Notes under the pieces: model-generated
Told to the model about the DNA's origin: nothing
Database searches by the model: none
What the model saw: only the letters and a program-made list of their open reading frames with translations
DNA from: Neurospora tetrasperma FGSC 2508
Lineage: Eukaryota; Ascomycota; Sordariomycetes; Sordariales; Sordariaceae
Assembly: GCF_000213175.1 (NCBI RefSeq)
Contig: NW_009799102.1
Location: 1,712,710 to 1,763,552, forward strand
DNA: 50,843 nucleotides
Reading direction: 5' to 3'
Translations under genes and position numbers: made by a program
Shown here: positions 22,670 through 32,220 of the stretch, one piece after another
Position numbering within the stretch: position 1 is the stretch's first letter
Layout: each line of letters opens with the position of its first letter

Positions 22670-24187
22670 ATGGCAGGCCCTGCGTCTCCCGGCAACGACG
22701 GCCCAACCTTTGCGCCCCCGCCGCTCCCGGCCGGCTGGATCGCGCAATGGGATAACGCCTCCAAGAAGTACTACTACGTCCAGCTCTCCACCGGCGTTTC
22801 GCAATGGGAGACTCCCACAGATCCAGCTCCCGTTGGCGCCACCCCCGGAGCCGCTCATGAACATCCGTACGGCGTGCCCGGTAGCGACGCCGATAGGAAA
22901 CCCGAGATCATCACTTACCCAGACGGCAGCCAGAGCGCCAAGTACCCCGATGGAAGAGTAGAGCCGGTTGCTCCACGAGAGGATGGCACGAGGGGAATTG
23001 GAGGCCCTGATCAGGATAGAAGTTTGGGTGTATGTTCTTCCCCCCCCCCCCCCTCTTTGTCTCTTCTGTCCTGAACGTTGGTGAAGTAGGCGTGACTAAC
23101 ACTTCCACCTTCTATGTTAGTCTTTTATTGGAAACACTCTCATTAGCAACCTCGCCGGCGGAGGTAAGCAGTCCCACGGAAGCAGCAGCGGTGGCGGTGC
23201 AGGTGGCCTGGTTGGCTCCCTGCTTCAGGGCGTCACGGGCGGTGGAGGCCACGGCTCTAGCGGACACGGAAACAGCAGCAGCGGCGGAGGAGGCCTTGGT
23301 GGAAAGATTGCGTCCCAGCTTGTCTCGGGCATGTTCTCTCCCGGTGGGAGCAACAAGCCCAAGCCTTCGTCCTCGTCCTCATCCTCGCAGCAACACAATT
23401 ACCACGGCAACCAGTCATCTTCGCATAGCTCTTCGGGCAGCCACGGCGGTGGTCTCGCTGGCGTCATGGGCGGCATCGGCAATCTGTTCGGAAACAAGCC
23501 CAGCTCTGTAAGTTGAATAACTGAACCCCACCGTAACTTCAAGAAGCAAAGGCTAATCAGAGAACTCCTGGTCAGAGCTCCGGCTTCGGCTACTCCAACT
23601 CGGGACAAAGCGGTTCCTACAGCGGCCAGACACCTCCCGCGACATATCAGCAAGCCACGTCGGGAGGTGGCTCATCCTCCACCTACCACACGGCCGGGCC
23701 CACGTCCCAATCGCACCAGTCACACCAATCGCACAGCGGCAGCAGTACCCCTTCCTACGGCGCGGCCGGCCAACATGCCCCCTACGGCCAAAACCAGCAC
23801 GGTCAGCAGCCTCCTTACGGTAGCACCTCCTCCTACACCTCACCTCCGACTGGCCAGCAGCCCCAGTATGCTCCTCCCCCGGCCGAAGGACCACCGGGAC
23901 AATATGGACAGCAAGGGCAGTACGGACAGCCCCCGCAGCAGCAACATGGGTATCAGGGTGCCCCGTATGGTCAGCCACAAGCAGGCGGCTACTATCAGCA
24001 GGCCCCCTCGTACGGACAACCGCCGCAGGGAGTTCCCTATGGCCAGCAGCAGCCTCCGTATGGCGGACACCAGGGGCAACAACAGCAGTACCCACCGCCG
24101 CCTACTACCTATGGCCAGCCGCCTAGTGGTCAGTATGGCCAACAGCCTCAGTACGGCGTGCCGCCGCAGGGACAGTATCGGTATTAG
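22670..24187 (+). CDS. WW-domain protein with Gly/Ser- and Gln/Tyr/Pro-rich low-complexity regions
   Basis: Exons 22670-23029, 23121-23507 and either 23576-24187 or 23561-24187 (two possible acceptors five codons apart) give 452 or 457 residues. A WW domain occupies about 19-49 (LPAGWIAQWDNASKKYYYV, with Trp23 and Trp46 and a Tyr triplet), the kind that binds proline-rich PPxY-type ligands. Then come a hydrophilic segment with YPDG motifs (about 80-105), a Gly-rich middle (SFIGNTLISNLAGGG then many GGG/SSS) and a tail of repeated GQYGQ/PPYGQ-like units, prion-like in composition. No catalytic domain, signal peptide or membrane helix is seen. Similar fungal proteins are mostly uncharacterised. 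Intron 1 contains an 11-base C-run, which may vary in sequencing. The start is the first ATG before the WW domain; the open frame upstream lacks an ATG. Confidence 0.85.
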
Positions 24188-25282
24188 GGAGGCCAGCCTC
24201 ATGATGATGGACTGCGTTTGACCGTGAAAGTTGCCGGTAGCCGTCAGCACCAGTTCACCGGCGTCACGTTGAGAGGTGGAATGGGAATGCCGCCAGCAGC
24301 GTCGAATTCGCGGTATGATAACGAGCTTCAAGGACGGCTACTCTGATTTCAGGTTACGCGCAACGCCAAAAGTGGTCGACGTATAGAGGAATGAACAACC
24401 TGGCGAAGATACCAAGGACTTACAGGGGTGAGGCCGGACATGGTCGGTTCAAAGGACATAATCGGGTAAAAAAGCTTTTAACGACCAGGTTATCGTTTTG
24501 GGAGAGGGATGCGAAGACGTAACAGGATGAGCTAGGTATCTTGAAGTTGTCGAACATCTGGGCCTGGAGCCGTAATCAGTACACAGAGGCCAGCTACTCT
24601 GGGTGGTACCAAAAAAAAGCCACGGCACAGTAAGGCAGTGGGGAATCCCTCTATGACGAAGCAATGAGAGCGTACACTAGCACGGAAACGTAATCCTTCC
24701 CTTCAGTCGTACTCCTGGGTCGCATATATCGGAGGATGGAACGTGTTGTGGAGCCAAGTGACTGGAGGAATCAAGGAAGTAGTGATATTGAAGATGTATG
24801 CTGATTGGCGTCGGCAGTTTGGTTAAGCACCACTGCGTAGTTGTGTATGTTTGTGGCGTCTATGCGGCGATGGGGTATATGATCTTCTTTTTGAGTCTTG
24901 CTCTTCAAAATATGGTATTGATATTGGGGATTACAGCGTACATGTACAAACCTTGGTGAAGGCGAGAAGGGAGGGTTTGCTTGTATGTGTGAACGTCTAC
25001 ACAGGATTATGTTTCATCTGCAGCCATTTGGGCACAAGCGAGGGCTTGCGCCGAATACTTAGGAAGGAGACATAGACAGACGGCTGGCGAAACTGAAAGG
25101 TGCGATGGGAACGGCAGCAATCTCGTTCCTGTCTCGCATACGTATGGCTTTCCTGTAACAAATATACCATTCACAACGAGCAAAAGCGATTCTCAAGGAT
25201 ATCACGTCCATTATCCGTTTTTTCCCTTTTACTACCACCTTCAGATAGCCCTCTTCGCCTGTCTATCTCTCTTCATTCAGTC
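24188..25282. other. Convergent 3' intergenic region
   Basis: About 1.1 kb between the 3' ends of the WW-domain gene (+) and the polyserine membrane-protein gene (-). Short ORFs here look random. Expected content is the two 3' untranslated regions and polyadenylation signals; I cannot place exact sites. Confidence 0.5.
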
Positions 25283-26180
25283 TTATCTCTCCTTCTTACT
25301 CTCCTCCACACCCTCACCCACCTCCTCAGCTTCCATCCCGCTCGACACGATGTCTCCAACCAGAAAGGAAACCACTCTCTTCGAGACTACCCATCCAGCC
25401 ACAGCAACGATAATGATCCAACCAATCGTCGGCACCAACGACCGAGGAAGCACGTTGAACAGGAACGGGTCAAGAATGATGTCCACGTCCACCGGCGGTG
25501 GGTGAAGCATGAGACTGGCATTGGAGGTGAAGTAATCTGCTGCGGCGGATATGTGGAGGAGGAGAGCCCCGGCCGAGGAGGAGGAGGAGGAGGAGGAGGA
25601 GGAGGAGGAGGAGGAGGAGGAGGAGTGCGATGATGATAATCCACCAGAGTGCTGTGACTGTGGTGAGACGGCTGGCAAGTATCCCATCAAGGATCCTGCG
25701 AGGTGAGGGGTAGTGATGACTTCTTTGGGGGTGTAAGTTTCCATGTAAAAGTTTGTTGGTTGCTTTTTTTGTTTTGTTATGAACATGTGTTAGTGATAGG
25801 TTACCCACTGAAGCGGACATAATAATATGACATACCGTAGCAGCCCAACAAACTCTCACTTCATACCTCTGCCTGTCCGTCAACCCCTCCAAAAGAAACC
25901 ATGCATCTTCCCCGCGAGGGTGGTCGGCGGATGGGAAGACACGGTTTAACCGGGTCCGGAGTGAAGACCGATCATTCGGGGTGGGTGTGAGAGTGTGGAT
26001 GTGGTGGAGTTTGGTGTCTAGCCATCGCTGTGCTGCCTGGTCATCTTTTATGACAGTTTCCTTTTCCGAGGGGGAAGAGGAGGGGCCGAGAAAGATGGTC
26101 TTCTCTACATTGGCGAGAACCAGAGAGAGAAGGGATATGATGAGGAGGAGGAGGAGGGGTGTTGGAGGGAAGTGAGGCAT
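25283..26180 (-). CDS. Unrecognised single-pass secretory-pathway membrane protein with polyserine tract
   Basis: Exon 1 is 26180-25836 and exon 2 is 25762-25283 (73-nt intron with a GTATGT donor and CTAAC branch), giving 274 residues. A strong signal peptide (about 1-23, a run of Leu/Ile) is followed by NVEKTIFLGP, an Arg/Asp-rich luminal region, and a WFLLEGLTDRQRYEVRVCWAAT segment, split here as WFLLEGLTD and RYEVRVCWAAT, that reads like one beta-sandwich edge. The intron falls directly after WAAT, and the spliced sequence continues QPTNFYMETY. Next come a Ser tract of about 20 residues near 157-178, a second conserved-looking block, and a C-terminal membrane helix (GWIIIVAVAGWVV) with a short basic/acidic tail ending SKKER. 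Type I topology in the ER or later is inferred. I recall similar fungal proteins annotated only as hypothetical; no function is assigned. The (GAG)n tract suggests length variation. Confidence 0.8.
25574..25624. repeat. (GAG)n coding microsatellite
   Basis: About 17 consecutive GAG/AGG triplets on the + strand, read as TCC serine codons in the minus-strand membrane-protein gene. Because it is a triplet repeat in frame, expansion or contraction changes serine number without frameshift. Confidence 0.95.
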
Positions 26181-26970
26181 GGTGTTGTTGTTTACTTGGG
26201 GAGGGGGGACTTTGTTTATGTTGGCCCCCTAAGACTCTCCTGAAGACAAGACGATGGATGCTGGCATAAAAAACTGGAGACAAGATGGCTGAACAAGTCT
26301 TCGGTGGGCCGAAGCCCAACCATGGTCTCACATAATTTGTCATGGATGAGCCAAGGTCTCTCCCCAGATTAACCCCACAGTCGGAGAAGGGCTGGCCTGG
26401 CTGGGTAAATTTACCCCGGAATAAGTGGAACCCCACTGGAGCTCTAACGGTGGGCTCCCAGGATTGACAGCGTTCCGTTCACTGACATGCTCGACGCTGG
26501 AACGATCACATGCTTCGGCCGTTCTTCCCTTTCCTCGCTTGATTATATTTGTGGTACACCAAGCAATTCGAGCCGATCCGACGGTCCAACGACGACTGCC
26601 CATTCCAGCTAAAGAAGTGCGTGACGCATCTTCCTACTTTCACGACAATCCGAAACTCTGGAGATTATTCTACCATGTCCATGTCGACAGGTTGCGCCAT
26701 CACAACCTCGACCATTGTCTATCATTCGCTTTAAGCATCGCGATCATCGGCTTACACCACCTGACTACCCAAGTGTATTGCAAAAAAACCACCGACGAGA
26801 GAGACACTGGCCTGTCGCATGTTGGCGCCTGTCTGATTCCGAGTACCGAAGCCTCAACAGCTCACTCAACCTACCATATCGAAGGGCCTCCGATTCCATG
26901 ACCACCCAAAGGACGACAACAACACTGCTATAGTAAGCCAAAGATACCCGCAGAGTCACCACCATCGATC
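26181..26970. promoter_or_regulatory. Divergent promoter region (membrane protein / ABC transporter)
   Basis: 790 bp separate the two start codons of divergently transcribed genes. It includes a 14-bp perfect palindrome GGGTAAATTTACCC at 26403-26416. No coding ORF is convincing. Shared regulation is possible but not shown. Confidence 0.5.
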
Positions 26971-29322
26971 ATGGCGCCCTCACTCTCCAAACCCGTCCTC
27001 CCTGTGTTTCGGGACCGCACCGTCAAGGGCATCATCACCCAGCTCACGTCCATGTACCTCGACAACCGCACCCGCATCTCACGCGCCGTCTACATCACCT
27101 TGTTTGTCGCCCTCGTCAACCGCGTGCGCCACGCCATCGCCGAGCAAAAGGCCGCCTCCGTTCGCGACGCCGCCAAGCGCGCCGAGCGCCAGGGCACCAC
27201 GGCCTCGACCTCGGACGATGCCTTGGGCGGCAAGAAGAAGAAAGTGGAGCTGAACCGCGACTTCTTTCGCTCGCTGTTGCGGTTGCTCAAGATCGTTGTG
27301 CCCGGCTGGCGCAGCAAGGAGACGAGGCTGTTAATCAGCCATAGTTTCTTCTTGGTGCTGAGGACGCTGATCTCGCTCAAGGTGGCGGCTATGGATGGTG
27401 CGATTGTCAAGGCGTTGGTCAAGGGCAACGGAAGGGAGTTTATCACGAGGATCGTGTATTGGATGTTGATTGCGGTGCCGGCCACATTTACAAATTCTAT
27501 GGTGAGGACCCACTGTTTTTTGCAACATGAGACGATATGCTAATCCTCTAAACCCACGCCACAGCTTTCATACCACCAAGCCGAATTGTCGTTAAAGTAT
27601 AGGACGAGATTGACGCAGTATATCCACGACAAGTACCTTTCGCAGCTAACCTTTTACGGTATCTCTGCGCTAGATGACAGAATCAAGAACCCCGATCAGC
27701 TCATTGCGGTGGATGTGGCCAAGTTCTCCAATAGTTTGGCAGAATTGTACAGCAATTTGGCTAAGCCGATCCTTGATATGGTACGCAACCCCCCTCCGAC
27801 TGTGGCTGCTACCAATGGGTAACCCTTGGCTAACCTACAATACCTAGACAATCTACACCTTCTCGCTATCAAAGAGCGTCGGTGGAGAGGGTGTCGTATT
27901 CATGTCCCTTCTAGTCCAGCTCTCCGCAAACGTCATGCGAGCGCTAACACCGCCCTTTGGCAAATATGTTGCTGAAGAAGCGAGACTAGAGGGCGAGTTC
28001 CGCTTCCAGCACTCCAGACTGATAGACCACAGTGAAGAAGTCGCCCTATACGCCGGTCACGAAGCCGAGAAGGACACGCTAGACAAGGGCTATTTCACCT
28101 TGATCAAGCACGTCAACTACATCTTGCGCCGGCGCTTCTACCACAGTTTCATGGAAGATTTCGTTATCAAGTACTTCTGGGGCGCACTGGGCTTGATGCT
28201 CTGCAGCGTTCCCGTTTTCGTCAAGCTACCGGGCCAGCTCCAGATGAACATGGGTGATCGCACCGAGACGTTTGTGACAAACCGGAGAATGCTCCTGTCG
28301 GCTTCGGACGCCTTTGGCCGTATCATGTTCTCGTACAGGGAGATCATGGAGCTGGCGGGCTACACATCCCGCGTCTCGTCACTGCTGGAGGTCATGGACG
28401 ACATTCAGAACGGACACTTTGAGAAGAAGCTGGTGTCTAGTTCGGGTACAGAGGATAACGAAGCTGTGCTCAAGGGCAGAGGTAAAGTGGTGGAGAGTAG
28501 GGATATCGAGTTTATCGATGTGTAAGTTCCAACCGGCCCCTTCCTACCAAGTCGTTTGCATGCATCGCGTTGCTAACCCTTCTACACAAAAACAGCCCTA
28601 TCATTTCCCCCAACGGCGACGTCCTCGTCAAAGCCCTCTCCTTCAAGCTCAGAGCAGGTGATCACCTCCTCGTCGTCGGCCCCAACGGCTGCGGCAAGTC
28701 CTCCCTCTTCCGCATCCTCGGCGGTCTCTGGCCCGTCTACGGCGGCACCGTCCACAAGCCGCCCTTTACCGACATCTTCTACATCCCGCAGCGTCCCTAC
28801 CTCTCTCGGGGATCCCTACGCCAGCAAATCATCTACCCGGACGGCCTGCGCACCATGCGCGCCAAGGGCGTCACCGATGCCGACCTGCTCGCCATCCTCA
28901 AGGTCCTCAACCTCGAGCACCTGCTCCAGCTCTACCCGGAAGGGTGGGACGCCGAGGCCGAGTGGCGCGATGTTTTGTCGGGCGGCCTCCAGCAGCGCGT
29001 CGCCATGGCCAGGCTGTTCTACCATAAGCCCCGCTATGCCATCTTGGACGAGTGCACGAGCAGCGTGACACTTGAAACGGAGAAGGTTATGTATGACAAT
29101 GCCAAGGCACTGGGCATCACGCTCATGACGGTGTCGCATCGTCGTAGCTTGTGGAAGTACCATACCCACATTTTGCAGTTTGATGGACAGGGGAAGTATG
29201 TATTCACAAAGCTGGATGCGGAGAAGAGGCTGGAGCTGGAGGATGAGAAAGAGGATTTGGATGTGTTATTGAGGCAGGTGCCTGAGTTGGAGAGGAGGAT
29301 TGCTGAGTTGACTGCTGAGTAA
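26971..29322 (+). CDS. Peroxisomal ABC half-transporter, subfamily D (Pxa1/Pxa2, ALDP type)
   Basis: Imports long-chain acyl-CoA or fatty acids into peroxisomes for beta-oxidation as part of a dimer. Exons 26971-27501, 27565-27780, 27848-28521 and 28596-29322 give 715 residues, one membrane domain plus one nucleotide-binding domain. The ABCD-specific EAA-like segment [13 protein letters not shown] lies near 205-220. The nucleotide-binding domain has Walker [10 protein letters not shown] (502-510), a Q-loop in FYIPQRPYL, signature LSGGLQQR (from 601), Walker B with Asp625-Glu626 (AILDECTS) and an H-loop in VSHRRSL. A coiled acidic C-terminus follows. All catalytic residues look intact. I cannot say whether it corresponds to yeast Pxa1 or Pxa2; its partner is not in this window. 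Exon junctions restore conserved sequence at each step, for example [16 protein letters not shown]. Confidence 0.93.
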
Positions 29323-30071
29323 CATGTGGGATGGCTTGATGATTACATGTATATGGTGAGATGAAATGAGACGAAAGTGGAATCGAAGGTTGGTGAGTAA
29401 TGGTTTCATCACCGAGGGGCAGGAAGGATGGGTCTGACTGGACCCTCGGAGAATCCCGCAAAAACTGCAGTATATCCTGGATGGCTTCATTGTCCTTTTT
29501 TTTTTGCTTTTTGGATAGCAACTTGTTTGGATTCAAGAGACATGGATGCGGACATGGGATTTAACCGCATATAAGTCATCGAGTTATCCTCGAGTTATCC
29601 TGGTTGGCACTGTCCGGCTCATGCCTTCCAAAACTCGTGTGGGTCCACAAATCATTTACTCACGGTTCGTAGACGTTGTAAGTTGATGCCACAAAAGTTG
29701 TGTCTTCATTCAGAGAAAAAGAAAGTAAGTCTACGATACCCCAAACAAGCATCCTCATCCGATATCCAAAACAATGGCACAAGCTGACAATTGTCTCCCT
29801 CCAAATTCGTTTATGGTTCAAAAGTCTTTTTTTTTGTGTGATCCACATCGCAAGAAAGAAGAAGAAACGTACATGCGTACAAATAATACGAGTACAACGT
29901 GGTAACAAGAAGGAGTATATAACGATAATATCCAATCAACTCGATATCAACCCCCTAACCCCCCTTATCCTACCCCTCATCAATCCCATCATCCTATCAT
30001 CAACTATCCATGCAATTCAATCTCATTGAACTCACTCAAGCTACATCTAATGTACAACTCCAACTCCTGAC
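29323..30071. other. Convergent 3' intergenic region
   Basis: About 0.75 kb between the ABC transporter (+) and secreted-protein (-) 3' ends. It contains T/A homopolymers near 29498-29508 and 29830, and a short tandem repeat of CGAGTTATCCT at 29580-29601. No gene seen. Confidence 0.5.
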
Positions 30072-30561
30072 TTAGATCTTGTCAAGATACACCGCGGTAC
30101 CAGTAGGCGCCGCGGGAAGCGTGCTGTTGCCAGCCGGGAAAGGAGCCAGCGTGGCAGAGGCAGCAGCGGAGGCGGTGGAAGTCTCGGCCTCATCGGGGCA
30201 AGAATCATCCTCACCCTCACCCTCAGCCTCGCCAGTGGTATCCTCATCGGGAGGGCAGGACTCGTCATCACCGGAGCCGTTGGAGCCAGAGAGGTCAGTG
30301 CCGTTGTTGCCAATAGCAGCAGTGGTAGTAGTAGTGGCGGCGGCGGCGGCGGCGGTGGTGGAGGTAGCGCCAGAGGCCTCGTTGTTGACAGCGGAAGGAG
30401 CGGTCATGGTCACGTAGACGGTGGAGGCGGGGAGAGTGACAGTGGAGGCGGGGACAGTGACAGTCATGGCGGCGGCGCCAGTGGGGCAGTCGCTACCGGC
30501 AGCGGCAGCGGTGACGGTGACGGCGGCGGGGCATTGGCAGGCGCCGGAGTCGAGACCGGAG

Positions 30562-30592
<31 letters not shown>

Positions 30593-32192
30593 TGTTGCCG
30601 TTGCCGGAACCAGATCCAGTGCCAGAGCCGGAGCCAGTGTCGGGAGAAGCAGTCTGGGTGGCGACCGAGGTGACGGTGGCGCCCACGCCAACAGTAACAG
30701 TCTTGGTGCCGATGGTGGTGGTGGTCATGGTGTAAGTGGTATCAACCTCGGCACCAGCAGCAGAAGTAGCGGGGTTGCCGCCACCGACGGCATTAGCGGC
30801 GGAAGTGGATTCGACAAGGGGGTTGGCGTTGGTCATGGTGATGGTCTTGACGACGGTGTTCTCGATGGTAGACATGACAGTGGTGGTGATGACGCGAGTG
30901 TTGCCGTTACCGTTACCGTTGCCGCCGAGGGTGATGGTGACGGCCTTGGGGGTGGTGAGAGTCTCGACGGCGGTCGCGGTAACCTTGATGCCGCTGCTGG
31001 AGGCCTGGTGGAAGACGCTGGAGGAGATGGAGGAGGCCTCGGCTATAGGGCAGACGGTGGTGGTGAGATGAGCGGTGCGGGTGACGACGGTGGTGGCAAG
31101 AGCCTCGGTGGGGAGATTGGCCAAGTCCTCGGTCCTGGCGGGGCAGTTGGTAATGGAGGCAGCACACGAAGTGATGGTCTCAACCGAGGTAGCAATCACG
31201 GTAAGAGTGGTGAGACCGGATGACGCAGCAGCAGCCGGGACAGTGGTAGAGTTGCTGAAGATGGGAGCGGAAGTAACCGCGGCAGGGGCGGTTGTGGGAG
31301 CAACAGAGGACAGGAGGGAGGCATTGATACCAGTGCTCGAAGCCCCGGCAAGAACGCTGGAGGAGATGGACGAAGCATCAGCAACGGGGCAGACGGTGGT
31401 GGTGAGATGAGCGGTGCGGGTGACGACCGTAGTGGCAAGAGCCTCGGTGGGGAGATTGGCCAAGTCCTCGGTCCTGGCGGGGCAGTTGGTAATGGAGGCA
31501 GCACACGAAGTGATGGTCTCAACCGAGGTAGCAATCACGGTAAGAGTGGTGAGACCGGATGACGCAGCAGCAGCCGGGACAGTGGTAGAGTTGCTGAAGA
31601 TGGGAGCGGAAGTAACCGCGGCAGGGGCGGTTGTGGGAGCAACAGAGGACAGGAGGGAGGCATTGATACCAGTGCTCGAAGCCCCGGCAAGAACGCTGGA
31701 GGAGATGGACGAAGCATCAGCAACGGGGCAGACGGTGGTGGTGAGATGAGCGGTGCGGGTGACGACCGTAGTGGCGAGAGCCTCGGTGGGAAGCGCAGCA
31801 AGTTCCTCAGTCCTGGCAGGGCAGTTGGTGATGGAGGCAGCACACGAAGTGATGGTCTCGATCGAAGTGGCGATGACGGTGAGGGTGGTGAGAGGCTGAG
31901 CTCCGGGGACGGTAGCCGTAGCATTGACGGCATCGAGGAAGCTAGGCACTCCCGTAGAAAGGGGGACCCCAGTTGAAAGAGGAACACCGGTCGAGATAGC
32001 ACCAAGCCCGGTGGAAAGATCGACGGCCGAAGAAGAGGCAACGGCAGTAGCCTCGGAGGAGCTAACTACGGCTTCGACAGAGCTGACGGCGGGAAGAGTG
32101 GTGTTGAAGCGGCGGTAGTGCATATGGCGAGGATGAGAGTAGGCGGTTGTGAGGGCGGCAAAGAAGCCGAGGGTAACGGCGGAGGTCTTCAT
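30072..32192 (-). CDS. Secreted Ser/Thr/Ala-rich repeat protein (probable cell-wall or extracellular glycoprotein)
   Basis: A single exon of 706 residues. A signal peptide (MKTSAVTLGFFAALTTAYS) is followed by a basic stretch with HYRR (possible Kex2-type site). Three related units contain TTLTVIATSVETITSC, then CPARTE and TTVCP, so each has a small conserved set of Cys. Two are near-identical 113-residue copies (about 148-373) produced by a 339-bp tandem repeat; the first unit is diverged. Ser/Thr-rich spacers suggest heavy O-mannosylation. The C-terminal half has VTITLGGNGNGNG, more TTT motifs, a Gly-Ser tract of about 30 residues, then VTVTA-type blocks and an acidic CPPDEDTTGEAEGEGEDD segment. 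There is no hydrophobic C-terminal tail, so a GPI anchor is not supported. Function is not known; a structural wall or hyphal-surface role is inferred from composition. Confidence 0.85.
30549..30637. repeat. Gly-Ser encoding hexamer-like repeat
   Basis: Repeats of GAGCCA/GAGCCG on the + strand encode alternating Gly-Ser in the minus-strand secreted protein. Low complexity and probably length-variable. Confidence 0.85.
31075..31752. repeat. Two tandem 339-bp near-identical repeats
   Basis: The segments 31075-31413 and 31414-31752 match almost base for base; I see two differences near the 5' edge (gacgacggtggtggc versus gacgaccgtagtggc). A more diverged third unit continues past 31753. The unit is 113 codons, keeping the minus-strand frame. 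This indicates recent in-frame duplication or gene conversion. Confidence 0.95.
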
Positions 32193-32214
32193 GTTGACTG
32201 ATGTATGTACGTAT

Positions 32215-32220
32215 CACGTG
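32215..32220. promoter_or_regulatory. CACGTG E-box in leader of the secreted-protein gene
   Basis: A perfect CACGTG 23 bp upstream of the minus-strand ATG at 32192. The position is probably within the transcribed leader, so a binding-site function is uncertain. Confidence 0.25.

Noticed and set aside
25100-25633. Plus-strand ORF ending in polyglycine
   Set aside because: It is the antisense of the spliced membrane-protein gene; the glycine run is the GAG repeat read in another frame.
30072-30200. GPI-anchor signal on the secreted repeat protein
   Set aside because: The C-terminus (TGTAVYLDKI) has no hydrophobic tail following an omega-site.
30534-31749. Plus-strand Gly/Ala/Val-rich ORFs over the secreted-protein gene
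   Set aside because: They mirror the repeat structure of the minus-strand gene, which has a signal peptide and one 706-codon frame.
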